A program made the translations under genes and the position numbers. From Pseudoxanthomonas indica (GTDB lineage Bacteria > Pseudomonadota > Gammaproteobacteria > Xanthomonadales > Xanthomonadaceae), in assembly GCF_900167565.1 (NCBI RefSeq), contig NZ_FUZV01000001.1, forward strand, positions 1,612,001 to 1,676,000: a stretch of 64,000 nt of DNA, given 5' to 3'. Position 1 is the stretch's first letter. Each line of letters starts with the position of its first letter. Below the pieces are notes generated by a model, which was not told the origin of the DNA, made no database searches, and saw only the letters and a program-made list of their open reading frames with translations. Below, piece after piece: positions 21,301 to 29,337 of the stretch.

Positions 21301-24300
21301 GACCAGGCCGGCCGGCAGCGTATCGACGATCACCGTACCGGTGCCATTGAGCGGATTGGTGCCGCTGCGATCGCGCGACAGGCTCGCACCGGGACCGTTG
21401 TTGACGCCTTCCACCACCCAGTAGAACGGCTGGCGCAGCGACACGCTGGTCACCGCCGCCGGCAAGGCCACGCCGGGATTGGCGTCGGGCGCGATCACCA
21501 TGGCGCTCTTGCTGACTGCCAGATCGGCGCGCGCGCGGATCGTGGTGTCCTGGTCGGCGGTGTTGTTTTCCAGGTTGGTGTCGGCTTCGGCCGCACTGGC
21601 GGTAGCCGAGTTGTCCAGCGTATCGCCCGAAGCGCCCGGCGCCGACTCGTACTGGTAGCGCAGATAGATCGTGCTGGTCTGCAATGCACCGACCACGCCT
21701 TCGATGTTGTTGCCGAAGCCGGCGCCCGGCATCGGGCAGTCCACGGTCAGCGGCGCGCCGGTGGTCGGGTTGGCGCCGCCGGTCACCGTACACATGGCCG
21801 GATCGAAACCGCTGGTGCTCGCCGATGCACCGAGGAAGCGCACGGTGCGGTTGGGCCGCGGGGTCAGGGTGTCGCTGATGCGTACGTTGGTGGCCACCGA
21901 CGGACCATCATTGCGCACGGTCACGCGGTAGGTGATGGCGTTGTTGGCCAGGTTGGTGGCGTCGAAGCCCAACGGATCGATGCCGCCGGTGAAGCCGGTG
22001 TCGACCTTGTTGGTGATCAGATCGACGCTGCCGCTGCCGAAGGTCAGGGTGGCGCTGCGCTTGTCATCGCCGCCGCTGAAGTCGACGTTGTAGTTGAAGC
22101 TGCCGTTGGCGTCGCTGCCGGTGGCCGAATCGGCCACGCCGTCGTTGTTGCGATCGAGGAAGAAGTCGGCCTCGTTGGTGAACTGGCGACCGGTGTTGCC
22201 CACGTTGACGTTGGGGCGAATCACCACGGTCAGGCTTTCGGTCTGGCCATTGGCCATGTCCAGCGCCGTACAAGTGATGGTGATCGGCGCGGTGCCCGGC
22301 GTGGGGTTGGCATAGGACGTGCCACCGGCCGCGGGCGCGGTGGTGATGCCCGGACCCGGTGCGCCGACGCAGGTGGTGGTGCCACCGCCGGTGCGGATCG
22401 CCGAGATCAACACGAAGCCGGCGTCGTTGGCGGGCAGGTAGAAGGTGTCGCGGAAGCGCACCGCCGGCACCGCCGACGGACCTTCGTTGAGGTAGGACAT
22501 CACATAGGTGGTGTTGACACCGGCCTGGCCGGTGGCGGCCGAGGTGATGGCCTTGCTGGTGGTCTGCACGTTGGCCACGCGATCCACGCGCAACCAGTCC
22601 GACGCCGAGTTGTTGCTGGGGTTGGTCTCGCCGACCGAACCGGGAACGCTGGCATCGATGCCCACGCCGGCGGTGTTGCAGAAGGCGTTGTTGATCGGTA
22701 CGCCACCGCAGGTGCTTGCGCCCAAACCGGCGCTGTCGAACAGCGCGCGGCGCACGGTGAAGGCGATGGTGACGCTGTCGCCCGCGCCCAGCAGGGTGGT
22801 GGTGGACGAGCACATGACCGTGCTGCCCTCGAAGCAGTCCCAACCCGGCGGCACGCTGACCCAGTCGATGCGGGTGCGGCCGGGGACGTAACCGGGGATG
22901 GGATCGTTCATCACCACGCCGGTGGTGGCGTCCGGGCCGTCGTTGTTGATGACGATGGTGTAGGTCACCTCGTCTTCGCCGGCGCTCATCACGTTGTCGC
23001 TGTCGCCCGGCGCATTGGTGCGCTTGCTGATGCGCAGGTCCGTGCGCTCGTTGGTGGTACGGGTGCCGGCGCCGGTGCAGTCGTTGTTGTCGACCGGGTC
23101 GACGTTGACGCCGTTGCCGGTCAGCGGTTCCAGCGAGCCATTGGTGCCGCCGGTGCAGACCTGGTTGGTCAGGGTGCCGGCCGCGCGCGCGCGGGTGATC
23201 AGCACCAGGTTGGGGCTGGTACCGCCAACGGCGACGACGCCGGAGTTGAGATCGCAGGTGACGCGCTGGCGCGCCGGCGGCGCGGCATAGGCGGCGTTGA
23301 CCGTGCAGGTCCATGCGCCGGTGCTGGAGTGGGACATGAACTCTTCGCCAGCAGCCAGTTCATCGACGATCTGCACCTGGCCGGTGGTCGCACGCGGGCC
23401 CTGGTTGTGCACCGTGATGGTGGAGGTCATCAGGCTGTAGGCATCGCTGCCGATGCCGTCCCAGATCGCCACCAGTTCGGGGGTCTTGGTCTTGCTCGGA
23501 GTCAGATCCGCGCCGTCGGCCAGTACGGTGAAGTTGACCGTGCCGGTGTTGTTGTTGGTGCCCAGCGTGGGGCTGTTGGCATCCGCAGTGCTGGAGGTGA
23601 TGGTGGCGCTGTTGCTGACGTTGCCGCTGCTGTTGGCGCCGGTGGCGGGCACCGTGGCCTCGATGGTGAAGGTTTCCACCGCACCGTTGAGCATGTCGCT
23701 GTTGCGGGTACAGCTACGCTCGGTGGCGCCGGCGTTGTTGCTGCAGGTCCACGCCGCCGGCTGGGTGCCGCCGGTGATCACGAAGCCTGCCGGCAAGGCA
23801 TCGGTCCAGCTGACGTTCTGCGCCGCGCTCGGACCCAGGTTGCGTGCGGTCAGGGTAAAGGTGACCGGCTGGCCGGAAATCGCCGGCGCAGGCGCCACCG
23901 TCTTGCTCATCGCCAGGTCGGCGCCGGGGACCACGGGCGTGGTCACTTCGGCATCGTTGTTGTCGGCGTTGGAATCCGGCGTGCCGACCGGATTGACCAC
24001 CGCGGCATTGACGATGTTGCCGCTGCCGGCGTTGACGCGCGCCTGGAAGGTGAAGCTCGCGCTCTGGCCGACGTTCAAGGTGCCGGCATGGGTGGCGGTC
24101 ATGGTGCCTCGCGCGAAGGTCCATGCGCTGCCGCCGTTGAAGCTGCCGGCGATGTAGCTGGTGGCGGCCGGCAGCGTGTCGACCACGTTGAAGTTGGACG
24201 AAGCGCTGGGACCGTCGTTGGTCACGGTCAGCTGGTAGGTGATGATCGCGCCGCCGACCACCGGATCCGGCGTGGCGGTCTTGCTCAGGCGCAGATCACC

Positions 24301-24939
24301 GGCGGTGGTCAGGGTGGTGGATTCGCCGCGCTGGTTGTTGGCGGTGTTGGTATCGCCCACGAAGAACGGATCGGCGCTGGTGAGGCTGCTGATCGGCGTG
24401 GTGGCGGCCGGAATGTTGTTGGCGAAGCCGACGGCGCCACGGATGTTGATGGTGCCCGGCGCATGGCCGGTGGTGTTGACGCCCAGGGTGAAGGTGACCG
24501 GCTCACCGCTGGCGCTCTGCGTACCCACCAGGGTGCCGTTGAGGCAGACGATGCGCGTGGGCACCACGGCATCGGCGCTGCAGTAGGCCGGCAGGGTGCC
24601 GGCGGTGGTACCGGCCGGCAAATCGAAAATGGTGACCGCGTTGGTGACGGTGTCGGCGGCGCCGTTCTCGATCGTCACGCTGTAGCGGATTTGGCCACCG
24701 GCCGGCGTGGGGTCGTAGTCGGTGTCGGAGAGATCGGTGATCTGCAGATCCGCGGCGAAGGCGGACAGCGGCAAGGCGGCGAACAGCACGCCGGTGAGCA
24801 ACGAGCGGGCGACGGCGCTGCGTGCGGCGGGCACGCGCGACAGCATCACTGACGGACGCGACGAAGCCGCGGTCCACGTTTTCCACGCGCGCGCGAACGC
24901 GCCCACGGCGCCGGGCGCCGTTGCCATCTGCTGGGTCAC
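15376..24939 (-). CDS. Giant DUF11/SdrD-repeat surface exoprotein
   Basis: About 3,187 residues. The GTG at 24939 is chosen because AGGGGA lies six bases before it; a TTG at 24969 and an ATG at 24927 are alternatives. A long basic leader is followed by a signal peptide ending at ALPLSAFAAD. The N-terminal ~1,250 residues hold about seven DUF11-type domains (repeated ADL-x-x-SK...NxGP...DxLPAG pattern). Next come nine SdrD/Cna-B-like domains (about 17.7-21.0 kb), each starting like ISGRVWxDxNNDG and ending NNFGE, with acidic EF-hand-like loops. Another DUF11, a tenth SdrD-like unit, a further DUF11 domain and a Cys-containing domain precede a Pro/Gln-rich tail. There is no LPxTG signal, as expected in a Gram-negative. 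Adhesion or matrix formation is plausible; the stop overlaps the next gene. Confidence 0.85.
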   Translation of the reverse strand: MTQQMATAPGAVGAFARAWKTWTAASSRPSVMLSRVPAARSAVARSLLTGVLFAALPLSAFAADLQITDLSDTDYDPTPAGGQIRYSVTIENGAADTVTNAVTIFDLPAGTTAGTLPAYCSADAVVPTRIVCLNGTLVGTQSASGEPVTFTLGVNTTGHAPGTINIRGAVGFANNIPAATTPISSLTSADPFFVGDTNTANNQRGESTTLTTAGDLRLSKTATPDPVVGGAIITYQLTVTNDGPSASSNFNVVDTLPAATSYIAGSFNGGSAWTFARGTMTATHAGTLNVGQSASFTFQARVNAGSGNIVNAAVVNPVGTPDSNADNNDAEVTTPVVPGADLAMSKTVAPAPAISGQPVTFTLTARNLGPSAAQNVSWTDALPAGFVITGGTQPAAWTCSNNAGATERSCTRNSDMLNGAVETFTIEATVPATGANSSGNVSNSATITSSTADANSPTLGTNNNTGTVNFTVLADGADLTPSKTKTPELVAIWDGIGSDAYSLMTSTITVHNQGPRATTGQVQIVDELAAGEEFMSHSSTGAWTCTVNAAYAAPPARQRVTCDLNSGVVAVGGTSPNLVLITRARAAGTLTNQVCTGGTNGSLEPLTGNGVNVDPVDNNDCTGAGTRTTNERTDLRISKRTNAPGDSDNVMSAGEDEVTYTIVINNDGPDATTGVVMNDPIPGYVPGRTRIDWVSVPPGWDCFEGSTVMCSSTTTLLGAGDSVTIAFTVRRALFDSAGLGASTCGGVPINNAFCNTAGVGIDASVPGSVGETNPSNNSASDWLRVDRVANVQTTSKAITSAATGQAGVNTTYVMSYLNEGPSAVPAVRFRDTFYLPANDAGFVLISAIRTGGGTTTCVGAPGPGITTAPAAGGTSYANPTPGTAPITITCTALDMANGQTESLTVVIRPNVNVGNTGRQFTNEADFFLDRNNDGVADSATGSDANGSFNYNVDFSGGDDKRSATLTFGSGSVDLITNKVDTGFTGGIDPLGFDATNLANNAITYRVTVRNDGPSVATNVRISDTLTPRPNRTVRFLGASASTSGFDPAMCTVTGGANPTTGAPLTVDCPMPGAGFGNNIEGVVGALQTSTIYLRYQYESAPGASGDTLDNSATASAAEADTNLENNTADQDTTIRARADLAVSKSAMVIAPDANPGVALPAAVTSVSLRQPFYWVVEGVNNGPGASLSRDRSGTNPLNGTGTVIVDTLPAGLVVTGDITWQKIGPDPGGDEVPNGVGVCARNGVNVTCNLGDMTVTGRVRIIVPARWDAYPTGGTANNTATVSTEQVDPNPNNNTVTVPLAVTRSSLAGVVFQDRDRAGANGGTHQGVGTEPGIGTVQIRLTGTDAYGNAVNLVANTVAAGTYSFTNLSPANAAGYTLTQTQPAAYINGPIDPPTTGPNAPSLGGTYAAGSPNSTYTAIPVGVDQAGVRYNFPEVRRPSLGGYVYVDTNFSNVRDGADTGIAGATVELLNATTGVFITSTTTNGSGAYTFTNLDPLIVYTLREVLPAGNYRNRPTAVNPGLIGTVACTSGCVPGTAVSGDAATTDRISTIDLGSGQDGTVFNFGEDAIAAISGSVYLDRNRNGDFDIADAGTVNSQPNGGLRNVTVTLNGAGADGIFGNGDDPLPVSVQTDANGAYQFTDLVVGQNYLITESQPDGYGNGVENASNAINVTTLPAAGVTGRDFGEVLGSLAGFVYEDFSSTAANNNNGAFNSGENPIAGVTVTLTGTDLLGNPVNVVRQTTGTGAYVFDDLLPPLAATTYTITETQPTGYLDGRHTAGNAATPGGTSTANVIDGIVISAGQQATGYLFGELANAIISGTVYLDRNDNGDQDGTDVGIAGVTVTIQGAGPDGIHGNGDDPAPVVLITDANGGYSYGGAIAGQDYRITETQPTGLANGEENTNNLIELVNLPATGSSDNNFGELASAIAGRVWLDANNNGLIDGTETGIAGVSLSLPAGTLDAVGNPVAAVTTDANGNYRFNDLLGGTYTVTQQTAQPVVGGITTLNGITVAGVIGTVSTGTATGVAVVPSAVSGIVLPGGAASVQNNFGETLGVTLGGRVFFDANNDGAQSGASEAGIVGVTINLSGTDDTGASVTLSTTTNADGEFQFNGLRPGTYTVTEPNQPTGTSNGQTVAGTVAGASSGTATPITTVPSAISTIDLRTPGSASIDNLFGEIPLNSAISGRVWADANNDGVIDTGEQGIANVTVRLSGTDLAGNTITRDVTTQADGSYAFTELPPGTYVITEPDQPTGTLNGITVPGSAGGTATAVTTTPSAISAVVLGVAEEATANNFGEIPSGSISGRVYNDGNNNGVIDSGEGGFANVPVRLTGFNDLGETINVTVNTDSEGRYRFDDLRPGIYGVTETVQPPETLNGITSAGTIDGVSTGIATPVETTPSAINAITLPTGGQSIDNNFGEIGDSPDLVVSKAATPTTFTVNNDARYTVRVRNIGQQPTAGEYVVEDRLPAGITLAATPTGNGWICVGNPGESRFSCRNSTVIAAGATLADTIIAQVRVAASAATGTPVNNAVIVQGGGENPFRTPTTEERSDFEGNTGDLPVCDPAISQNACRLPTAVQLSASVSGTVWYDLGSDYGHLDGGDRRLAGWNVEVVNADGQIVGTASTAADGSYSVADQVPGVPLQIRFRYPNTGVIWGWPVNGETAGSAPAVCDASNAIANGTASSCVSTEGNSTHLAVILAAGANLPQQSLPLNPGGVVYDAITRNPVPGSRVTLSPVGSCPAYAPEQHLLNTSLGGYTIEGTSVSMTVGNEGFYQFLMAPSAPATCRFSIVVVPPAGYGFQSGMIPAETTPLVPAATPGVGQPVQPNATAPTGPVGPATTYYLETDLGSSVATPVHNHIPLDPQIAPGLVITKVGDRKTVEVGDSLVYTITIRQTAGESLATVNVIDRLPRGFTYIDGTARLDGAGIANPRGKPGPVLVFDVGSLAVGAQKTLSYRVRVGVGSQQGDGINRARAHGCSIDGGCVDDSTLTPYTHGGVVSSNPAEYRVIITGGVFTDEGCVLGKIFVDCNVNHVQDSEELGIPGVRMYFEDGTWLISDSEGKYSYCGLPPKSHTLKVDASTLPVGSRLTTSSNRNLGDADSLFIDLKNGELHRADFIEGSCSNPVIEQVKARRTQGEVRAPETERGQPPLRFESKPQRSPQQGTDSAKQQPIVDPRPTTPDADAGQEVQP
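17690..21040 (-). repeat. Tandem SdrD/Cna-B-like coding repeats
   Basis: Nine successive repeats of roughly 95-140 codons encode beta-sandwich domains of the giant exoprotein. The units share a xSISGRVYxDxNNDGxxD opening, a DANGxYxFxDL centre, an YxITExQPTG strand and an FGE end. The DNA copies are clearly divergent, so this is an old protein repeat rather than a recent nucleotide array. Units 6-9 (17.7-19.1 kb) are the most alike. Confidence 0.8.
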
Positions 24940-25216
24940 TGGTTTTCCCCTGTTCCGTATGCCGCGCAAATACGCGGCCGAACCACACGCGAAAACGGAC
25001 CAGCGCTGCGACTGGTCAGCCGCGGCGTGTCCGGACCTTCGAGGTGGCTAAGCGAAGGACGCCCGAAAACTCAGACGCCACTGCGGAGGACAAAGGAAGA
25101 CCATCTGCCCGAACCACAGGTGTTTATATTTTGTAATGTGAAGTTCGTCACGTCAATGACGTGCGCTCACTCTCGCTCTCAAAGGATCTCCCGCACGCGG
25201 TCTGCCCCCATCCCCG

Positions 25217-25240
25217 CCTTTCCCCGCAGGCGGGGGAAGG
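25217..25240. repeat. GC-rich hairpin repeat in the gap before the exoprotein operon
   Basis: CCTTTCCCCGC pairs with GCGGGGGAAGG around a tiny loop, embedded in CCCCATCCCCG-type sequence. It resembles the doubled hairpin at 38226-38289 and the CCCCAAC/GTTGGGG hairpin at 29637-29654, so it is probably a member of a dispersed REP-like family. The rest of the gap 24940-25253 holds the leader of the exoprotein operon; no further gene is seen. Confidence 0.5.
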
Positions 25241-25253
25241 GGCTGGAAGCCGG

Positions 25254-26000
25254 TCAGCTTTCCGCCGAGGCGTCCACCACCATCAAGTAGCCCGAGCCAC
25301 GCACGGCCCGCACGGGCAACGCCAACTCCGTCCTCGTCTTCAGACGCGTGCGCAGCCGATGCAGCAACACCTCCAGCCGATGCGGATCAAAGTCCTGCGG
25401 CTGTCTGGTCTGCGCGGCAATCAGGGTCTCGCGCGCCACCGGCTTGCCCGGATGCGCGAACAGCAACTGCAGGAAGGCGCGCTCGGCTTCCTGCAAGGCC
25501 AGGGTCTGGCCATTGGGTGTCTGCAGCGTCCAGCCGCCTTCGATCAGTTTCCAGCCCTGGCCGGACGCACGACTGCCGGCATTGGCATCCGCCGTTGCCG
25601 GCCCACGCAGACGCCTATGCAGGTTGGCAATGCCGGCCGCCAGCACATCGAAGTCGACCGGCTTGCTGAGGAACAGATCCGCCCCCTCGGCCAGCGCCCG
25701 GGCCATGGTCTTGGCCTCGCCGCGCGCGGTCAGCACGATGATGCCCACCGAGGACAGCTGGCGCAGGTGTGCGGCCACGCCCAGTCCGCTTTCGCCTGGC
25801 AGGCCGATGTCGAGCACCACCACATCCAGCGGCTGGACACTCATATGCCGGTACAGCGACTCCGCGCTGGGGACACCGGTCACCACGAAACCCTTGGCCT
25901 TCAGATCGTCAACCAACAGGTCTCGCAGTTCGTCTTCATCCTCGACCACCGCGACCCGCGGCGGCGAAAGGTGCAAGCTGGAATCGCGCATGGGCAACAA
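25254..26000 (-). CDS. OmpR/PhoB-type response regulator, orphan
   Basis: The sequence is 248 residues long. The receiver domain has an acidic pocket VVEDEDE (18-24), phospho-acceptor Asp64 in VVLDIGLPGESG, Thr91 and Lys113 (FLSKPVD). A linker of about 25 residues leads to a winged-helix DNA-binding domain with RAFLQLLFAHPGKPVARETL and a C-terminal VRGSGYLMV hairpin. No kinase gene adjoins. It precedes the exoprotein operon on the same strand (314 bp away) and is divergent from a PNGase A-like gene, so either could be its target. The orphan kinase at 9402-10817 is a possible partner, by inference only. An ATG three codons in is an equally good start. Confidence 0.88.
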   Translation of the reverse strand: MLPMRDSSLHLSPPRVAVVEDEDELRDLLVDDLKAKGFVVTGVPSAESLYRHMSVQPLDVVVLDIGLPGESGLGVAAHLRQLSSVGIIVLTARGEAKTMARALAEGADLFLSKPVDFDVLAAGIANLHRRLRGPATADANAGSRASGQGWKLIEGGWTLQTPNGQTLALQEAERAFLQLLFAHPGKPVARETLIAAQTRQPQDFDPHRLEVLLHRLRTRLKTRTELALPVRAVRGSGYLMVVDASAES

Positions 26001-26262
26001 ATTGCGGGGGACGTCCGCAGCGTAACCCAGTTTGTGTCCACATTCCGACAGGCGGGAAAATGGATTTTCTTCCTTCGCACACCGCGCTATCGCCGCCTTT
26101 CACTGGCTCACAGTTGCTCAACGACGGACCAGCACGCACGCGGCGCCGATCCAGCCCGCGCGCAGCGCCGGTTGGTCACCTGCTAATCACCCGCACGAGC
26201 GAAGACTTGCCGCCCGCTCGGCTGCGCAGCCCGTCGAGCGCGCCAGCTCCGCGAGGTGTGCC

Positions 26263-28122
26263 ATGCATCTGCCGTCGTTGCGCTCGACTCTTCCCGTCGT
26301 GGTTTGCGGCCTGGTGATTGCCGCCTTCTCGCACGTGGCCACGCTCAACGCGCAAAGTGCGCCCGCGCCGGCGCCACCGATGAATCGACTGTCGGTGGAA
26401 CCGCGCGTGCCAAGACTGGGCGTCACGCCCTGCGTGGTGGAACTGTTCCGCGACGTGGGCACCGGCTATTTCGCCGAGCCGGAGAACGAACCGGAATTCG
26501 CCTACGCGCCGCCCGCAGCGTGTCCCTGGCCATGGGCCAAAGTGATCCTGAGCGTGGACTTGGCCGGACCCGGCACCACCCACATCGCCAACATCACCAT
26601 CGGGCTGGGCGACGCCAGCCACAACCCGGTGTTTTCCACGCGCCTGTTCGTCGGCGGCGCCCAGTTCAATGCCGGCCAGCCCAGCTGGCGGGTGGAGCGC
26701 GACATCACCGAGTACGCGCCGCTGCTGCGCACGCCACGCCCGGGCTTCGCGCGCGATACCGATGGCTACTATCGCGATCCCAATCGCGAAGACGGCGCAC
26801 GCGCCAGCGGCCGCATGATTTTCTACCCGGCCACCACGCCGCAGACGGTGGCGCGCACCGCCGACGTGGTGATGCCGCTGGCGTACGGCTCGGCGCAACT
26901 GGACAACCTGCCGCGCAACATCGAACGCGCCTACCTGGACGTGTACGCGCAACTGCCGCCGTTCTGGTTCACCTGCGTACCCGACAACGCCGCGACCAAC
27001 TGGCCGCTGCTGGTGCAGACACCGCTGGCGCCCGGCGACAACGACGGCACCTACGAGCCTGATTCGCAGGGCTGCGCAGGCAGCGCATACAAGGATGTGA
27101 TCGTCTTCCTCGATGGCCAGGCGGTGGGCACCGCGCCGCTGTATCCGTGGTTGAACAGCGACATCAACATCCGCTTCCATCGCAGCGTGGACGTGCCGGT
27201 GCCGACGCCGCAGTCGATCAACTTGATGCCGTTCCGCGTCGATCTGACCCCGTTCGCCGCGCTGTTGAGCAATGGCTCCGTGCATATCCTGGAAGTGCAG
27301 TACGGCGATGTGAGCGGATCCTTCCGCGGCACCTACTCCACCGCGGCCTTGTTGCTGCACCTGGATGCGGGCAGCACGCAGATCACCGGGGCGGTGCTGC
27401 GCAACAGCTTAAACGGCGTGCCGGTGCAGGCCAGCACGGAGCAGAACGACTGGAGCATCGAGGGCACGACGCTGATCGGCCAGGTGGCACGCAGCTATCG
27501 CCGCGCCTGGGAGATCGCCGGCTACGTCAACACGTCGCATGGCCGCGTCGACACCACCGTGCAGCAGGAACAGGTCTTCAGCAATGCGCAGGACGTGCGC
27601 CTGACCGGCTACGACAACTACCCCTCGCATACCTACGAACAGCGCGCCGATCTCGTCAGCCTGACCGAGCGCACCACCCTGCGCCAGCAAGGCAGCACCG
27701 TGCTGGCCTTCGATCGCGATCGCTACCACTACCCGCTCACCCTGTTCCTGCGCGCCAGCGGCGGCACCGGGCCGGGCGGCCTCAATGATTCCTTCCTGAC
27801 CAGTGCGCAGGCCTCGGTCGAGCAAGGCGATCACCGGACGAGTTCACACGTGCGGCCGGCCGGTGCCTATGCCAGCCGCGTGTACGCGAACTTCGCCGGT
27901 GGTCGCCGCCTGCTGGCCGACGGCACGTACAGCAACTGGCAGGGCGCGCGCAGCCACTACTTCAACGACACCCTGGGCAGCTGCTTCCGCGAACGCGTGA
28001 CCTGGCAAGCGGGCGCACTGACGGCGCATACGCAGGGCGTGGGATGCCCGGACGGCGTCAACCGCGTGCGCGGGTTTGCGCATCCGGATGGATCGCCCGA
28101 TGACCTGGGGTGGTTGCGCTGA
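26263..28122 (+). CDS. Secreted PNGase A-like peptide N-glycosidase
   Basis: This 619-residue protein has a signal peptide (ends near ATLNAQ) and a GAGGTG ribosome binding site. It shows the pattern of the peptide-N4-(N-acetyl-beta-glucosaminyl)asparagine amidase A family. That pattern includes TPCVVELFRDVGTGYF, then PWPWAKVILSVDLAGPG, then RLFVGGAQF and WRVERDITEYAPLLRTP, and a second half with paired beta-sandwich features. Plant PNGase A removes N-glycans, including core alpha-1,3-fucosylated ones. A bacterial homologue would release glycans from host or environmental glycoproteins in the periplasm or medium. No glycan-using genes adjoin. It is divergent from an orphan response regulator. 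Assignment rests on family resemblance by eye. Confidence 0.72.
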   Translation: MHLPSLRSTLPVVVCGLVIAAFSHVATLNAQSAPAPAPPMNRLSVEPRVPRLGVTPCVVELFRDVGTGYFAEPENEPEFAYAPPAACPWPWAKVILSVDLAGPGTTHIANITIGLGDASHNPVFSTRLFVGGAQFNAGQPSWRVERDITEYAPLLRTPRPGFARDTDGYYRDPNREDGARASGRMIFYPATTPQTVARTADVVMPLAYGSAQLDNLPRNIERAYLDVYAQLPPFWFTCVPDNAATNWPLLVQTPLAPGDNDGTYEPDSQGCAGSAYKDVIVFLDGQAVGTAPLYPWLNSDINIRFHRSVDVPVPTPQSINLMPFRVDLTPFAALLSNGSVHILEVQYGDVSGSFRGTYSTAALLLHLDAGSTQITGAVLRNSLNGVPVQASTEQNDWSIEGTTLIGQVARSYRRAWEIAGYVNTSHGRVDTTVQQEQVFSNAQDVRLTGYDNYPSHTYEQRADLVSLTERTTLRQQGSTVLAFDRDRYHYPLTLFLRASGGTGPGGLNDSFLTSAQASVEQGDHRTSSHVRPAGAYASRVYANFAGGRRLLADGTYSNWQGARSHYFNDTLGSCFRERVTWQAGALTAHTQGVGCPDGVNRVRGFAHPDGSPDDLGWLR

Positions 28123-28191
28123 GTCCATCAACGACCTTCGCATGACCCAGACGGGCGTTGTCCGACATTGCCGCTTCACCAGGAAGCCGCG

Positions 28192-28923
28192 ATGCCAACA
28201 CCCACACACCGCGTCGGCGCCGCCGGATGGTCCCTGCCGCGCCAGCATGCCCACCACTTCGGTGAGGGAGAGAGCATGCTGGCGCGCTATGCCACGCGTT
28301 TCAGCGCCGTGGAAATCAATTCCTCGTTTTACCGCCCCCACCAACGCAAGACCTACGAACGCTGGGCGGCCAGCGTGCCGGCAGACTTCCGCTTCGCGGT
28401 GAAACTGCCGCAGGCGATTTCGCATGAGCACGCGCTGCAGCGCGCGGGCCCGCTGCTGGATGCCTTCCTGGAGCAGGCGGATGGGCTGGGGAAGAAGTTG
28501 GGCGCCCTGTTGCTGCAGTTGCCGCCCAGTCTTGCGTTTGAAGGGCGTCCAGCATCCACCTTCTTCGGCCTGTTGCGGCGACGTACGCAGGTACCCGTCG
28601 CCTGCGAGCCGCGCCATGCCAGTTGGTTCAGCGAACGCGCCGAGGCGCTGCTGCGGCAACACGCGATTGCCCGCGTTGCCGCGGATCCGGCCAGGCTGCC
28701 CGAGGCCGCACTGCCCGGCGGTGACACGCGTTGGCAGTACTGGCGGTGGCATGGATCGCCGCGCATGTACTACAGCGAGTATTCCGCACAGGCGCTGGCC
28801 GGGCTGGCGGCGCAGGTGCGCGAGCTGGCCGGGCGGCGAGCGCCGTGGGTGATCCTGGACAACACCGCGCTGGGGTTCGCGGTGCCGGATGCGCTCGAGG
28901 TGCAACGCCTTGTTGGCAAGTGA
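28192..28923 (+). CDS. DUF72 family protein (YecE-like)
   Basis: This cytoplasmic protein of 243 residues has a TIM-barrel-like DUF72 signature: GAAGWSLP near the start, FSAVEINSSFYRPHQRKTYERWAASVP, then FRFAVKLPQAISHE. Later come LLQLPPSL, ACEPRHASWF and WQYWRWHGSPRMYYSEYS. The ATG follows AGGAAG. The biochemical role of DUF72 proteins is not established; links to iron-sulfur or nucleic-acid metabolism have been suggested for relatives. It follows the PNGase-like gene by 69 bp and may be on the same transcript. Confidence 0.85.
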   Translation: MPTPTHRVGAAGWSLPRQHAHHFGEGESMLARYATRFSAVEINSSFYRPHQRKTYERWAASVPADFRFAVKLPQAISHEHALQRAGPLLDAFLEQADGLGKKLGALLLQLPPSLAFEGRPASTFFGLLRRRTQVPVACEPRHASWFSERAEALLRQHAIARVAADPARLPEAALPGGDTRWQYWRWHGSPRMYYSEYSAQALAGLAAQVRELAGRRAPWVILDNTALGFAVPDALEVQRLVGK

Positions 28924-29002
28924 CGGCCGATTGGCGGCTTTCTGTCGTCACCGACAGGCTCCGGATGGATTTACGCTTGCCACTCGATCACGAGATCGCG
29001 GC

Positions 29003-29230
29003 ATGTCGTTTGGGTCCATCCGGGAGCGCAAGCTCGTGGCGTTGGCGTGCGGATATGGGCTGTCGATTGCCAGCCGGGCGGTGGACCACTACAAGGCCTG
29101 GCCGGAGAAGGACACGGCGTGGACGGAGTGGAAGCCGAAGCGCACGTGGCGCGGAAGGCTGGTGGCCTATGCGTTGGCGCTGCTGCTAGCGGCGGGGTTT
29201 GTGGCCGCGGTGGTGTGGTTGGCAGGATGA
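29003..29230 (+). CDS. Small single-helix membrane protein
   Basis: The product is 75 residues: a polar N-terminal part (about 1-48, with Trp-rich WPEKDTAWTEWKPKRTW) followed by one transmembrane helix at about 50-72. The basic KRTWRGR before the helix suggests the N-terminus is cytoplasmic. The codon bias is good, but the ribosome binding site is weak. No family was recognised. Confidence 0.5.
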   Translation: MSFGSIRERKLVALACGYGLSIASRAVDHYKAWPEKDTAWTEWKPKRTWRGRLVAYALALLLAAGFVAAVVWLAG

Positions 29231-29337
29231 GCGGGCCGCGCCTTGGGTGAAGTCGTGCTTCGACCTTGCGTTGATGCCCTGACATCGCGTGCTCGAACCG
29301 GTCTCCTCGACCCTGCCCCGGCTCGAAACGCGGGCTT

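Noticed and set aside
19381..24852. An 1,823-codon open frame on the plus strand opposite the giant exoprotein
   Set aside because: It is antisense to a gene with clear domains. The translation is Gly/Val/Ala/Arg/His-rich without domain structure, a known effect of GC-rich codon use. The same holds for long antisense frames at 2927-6001, 12335-15319 and 15442-19200.
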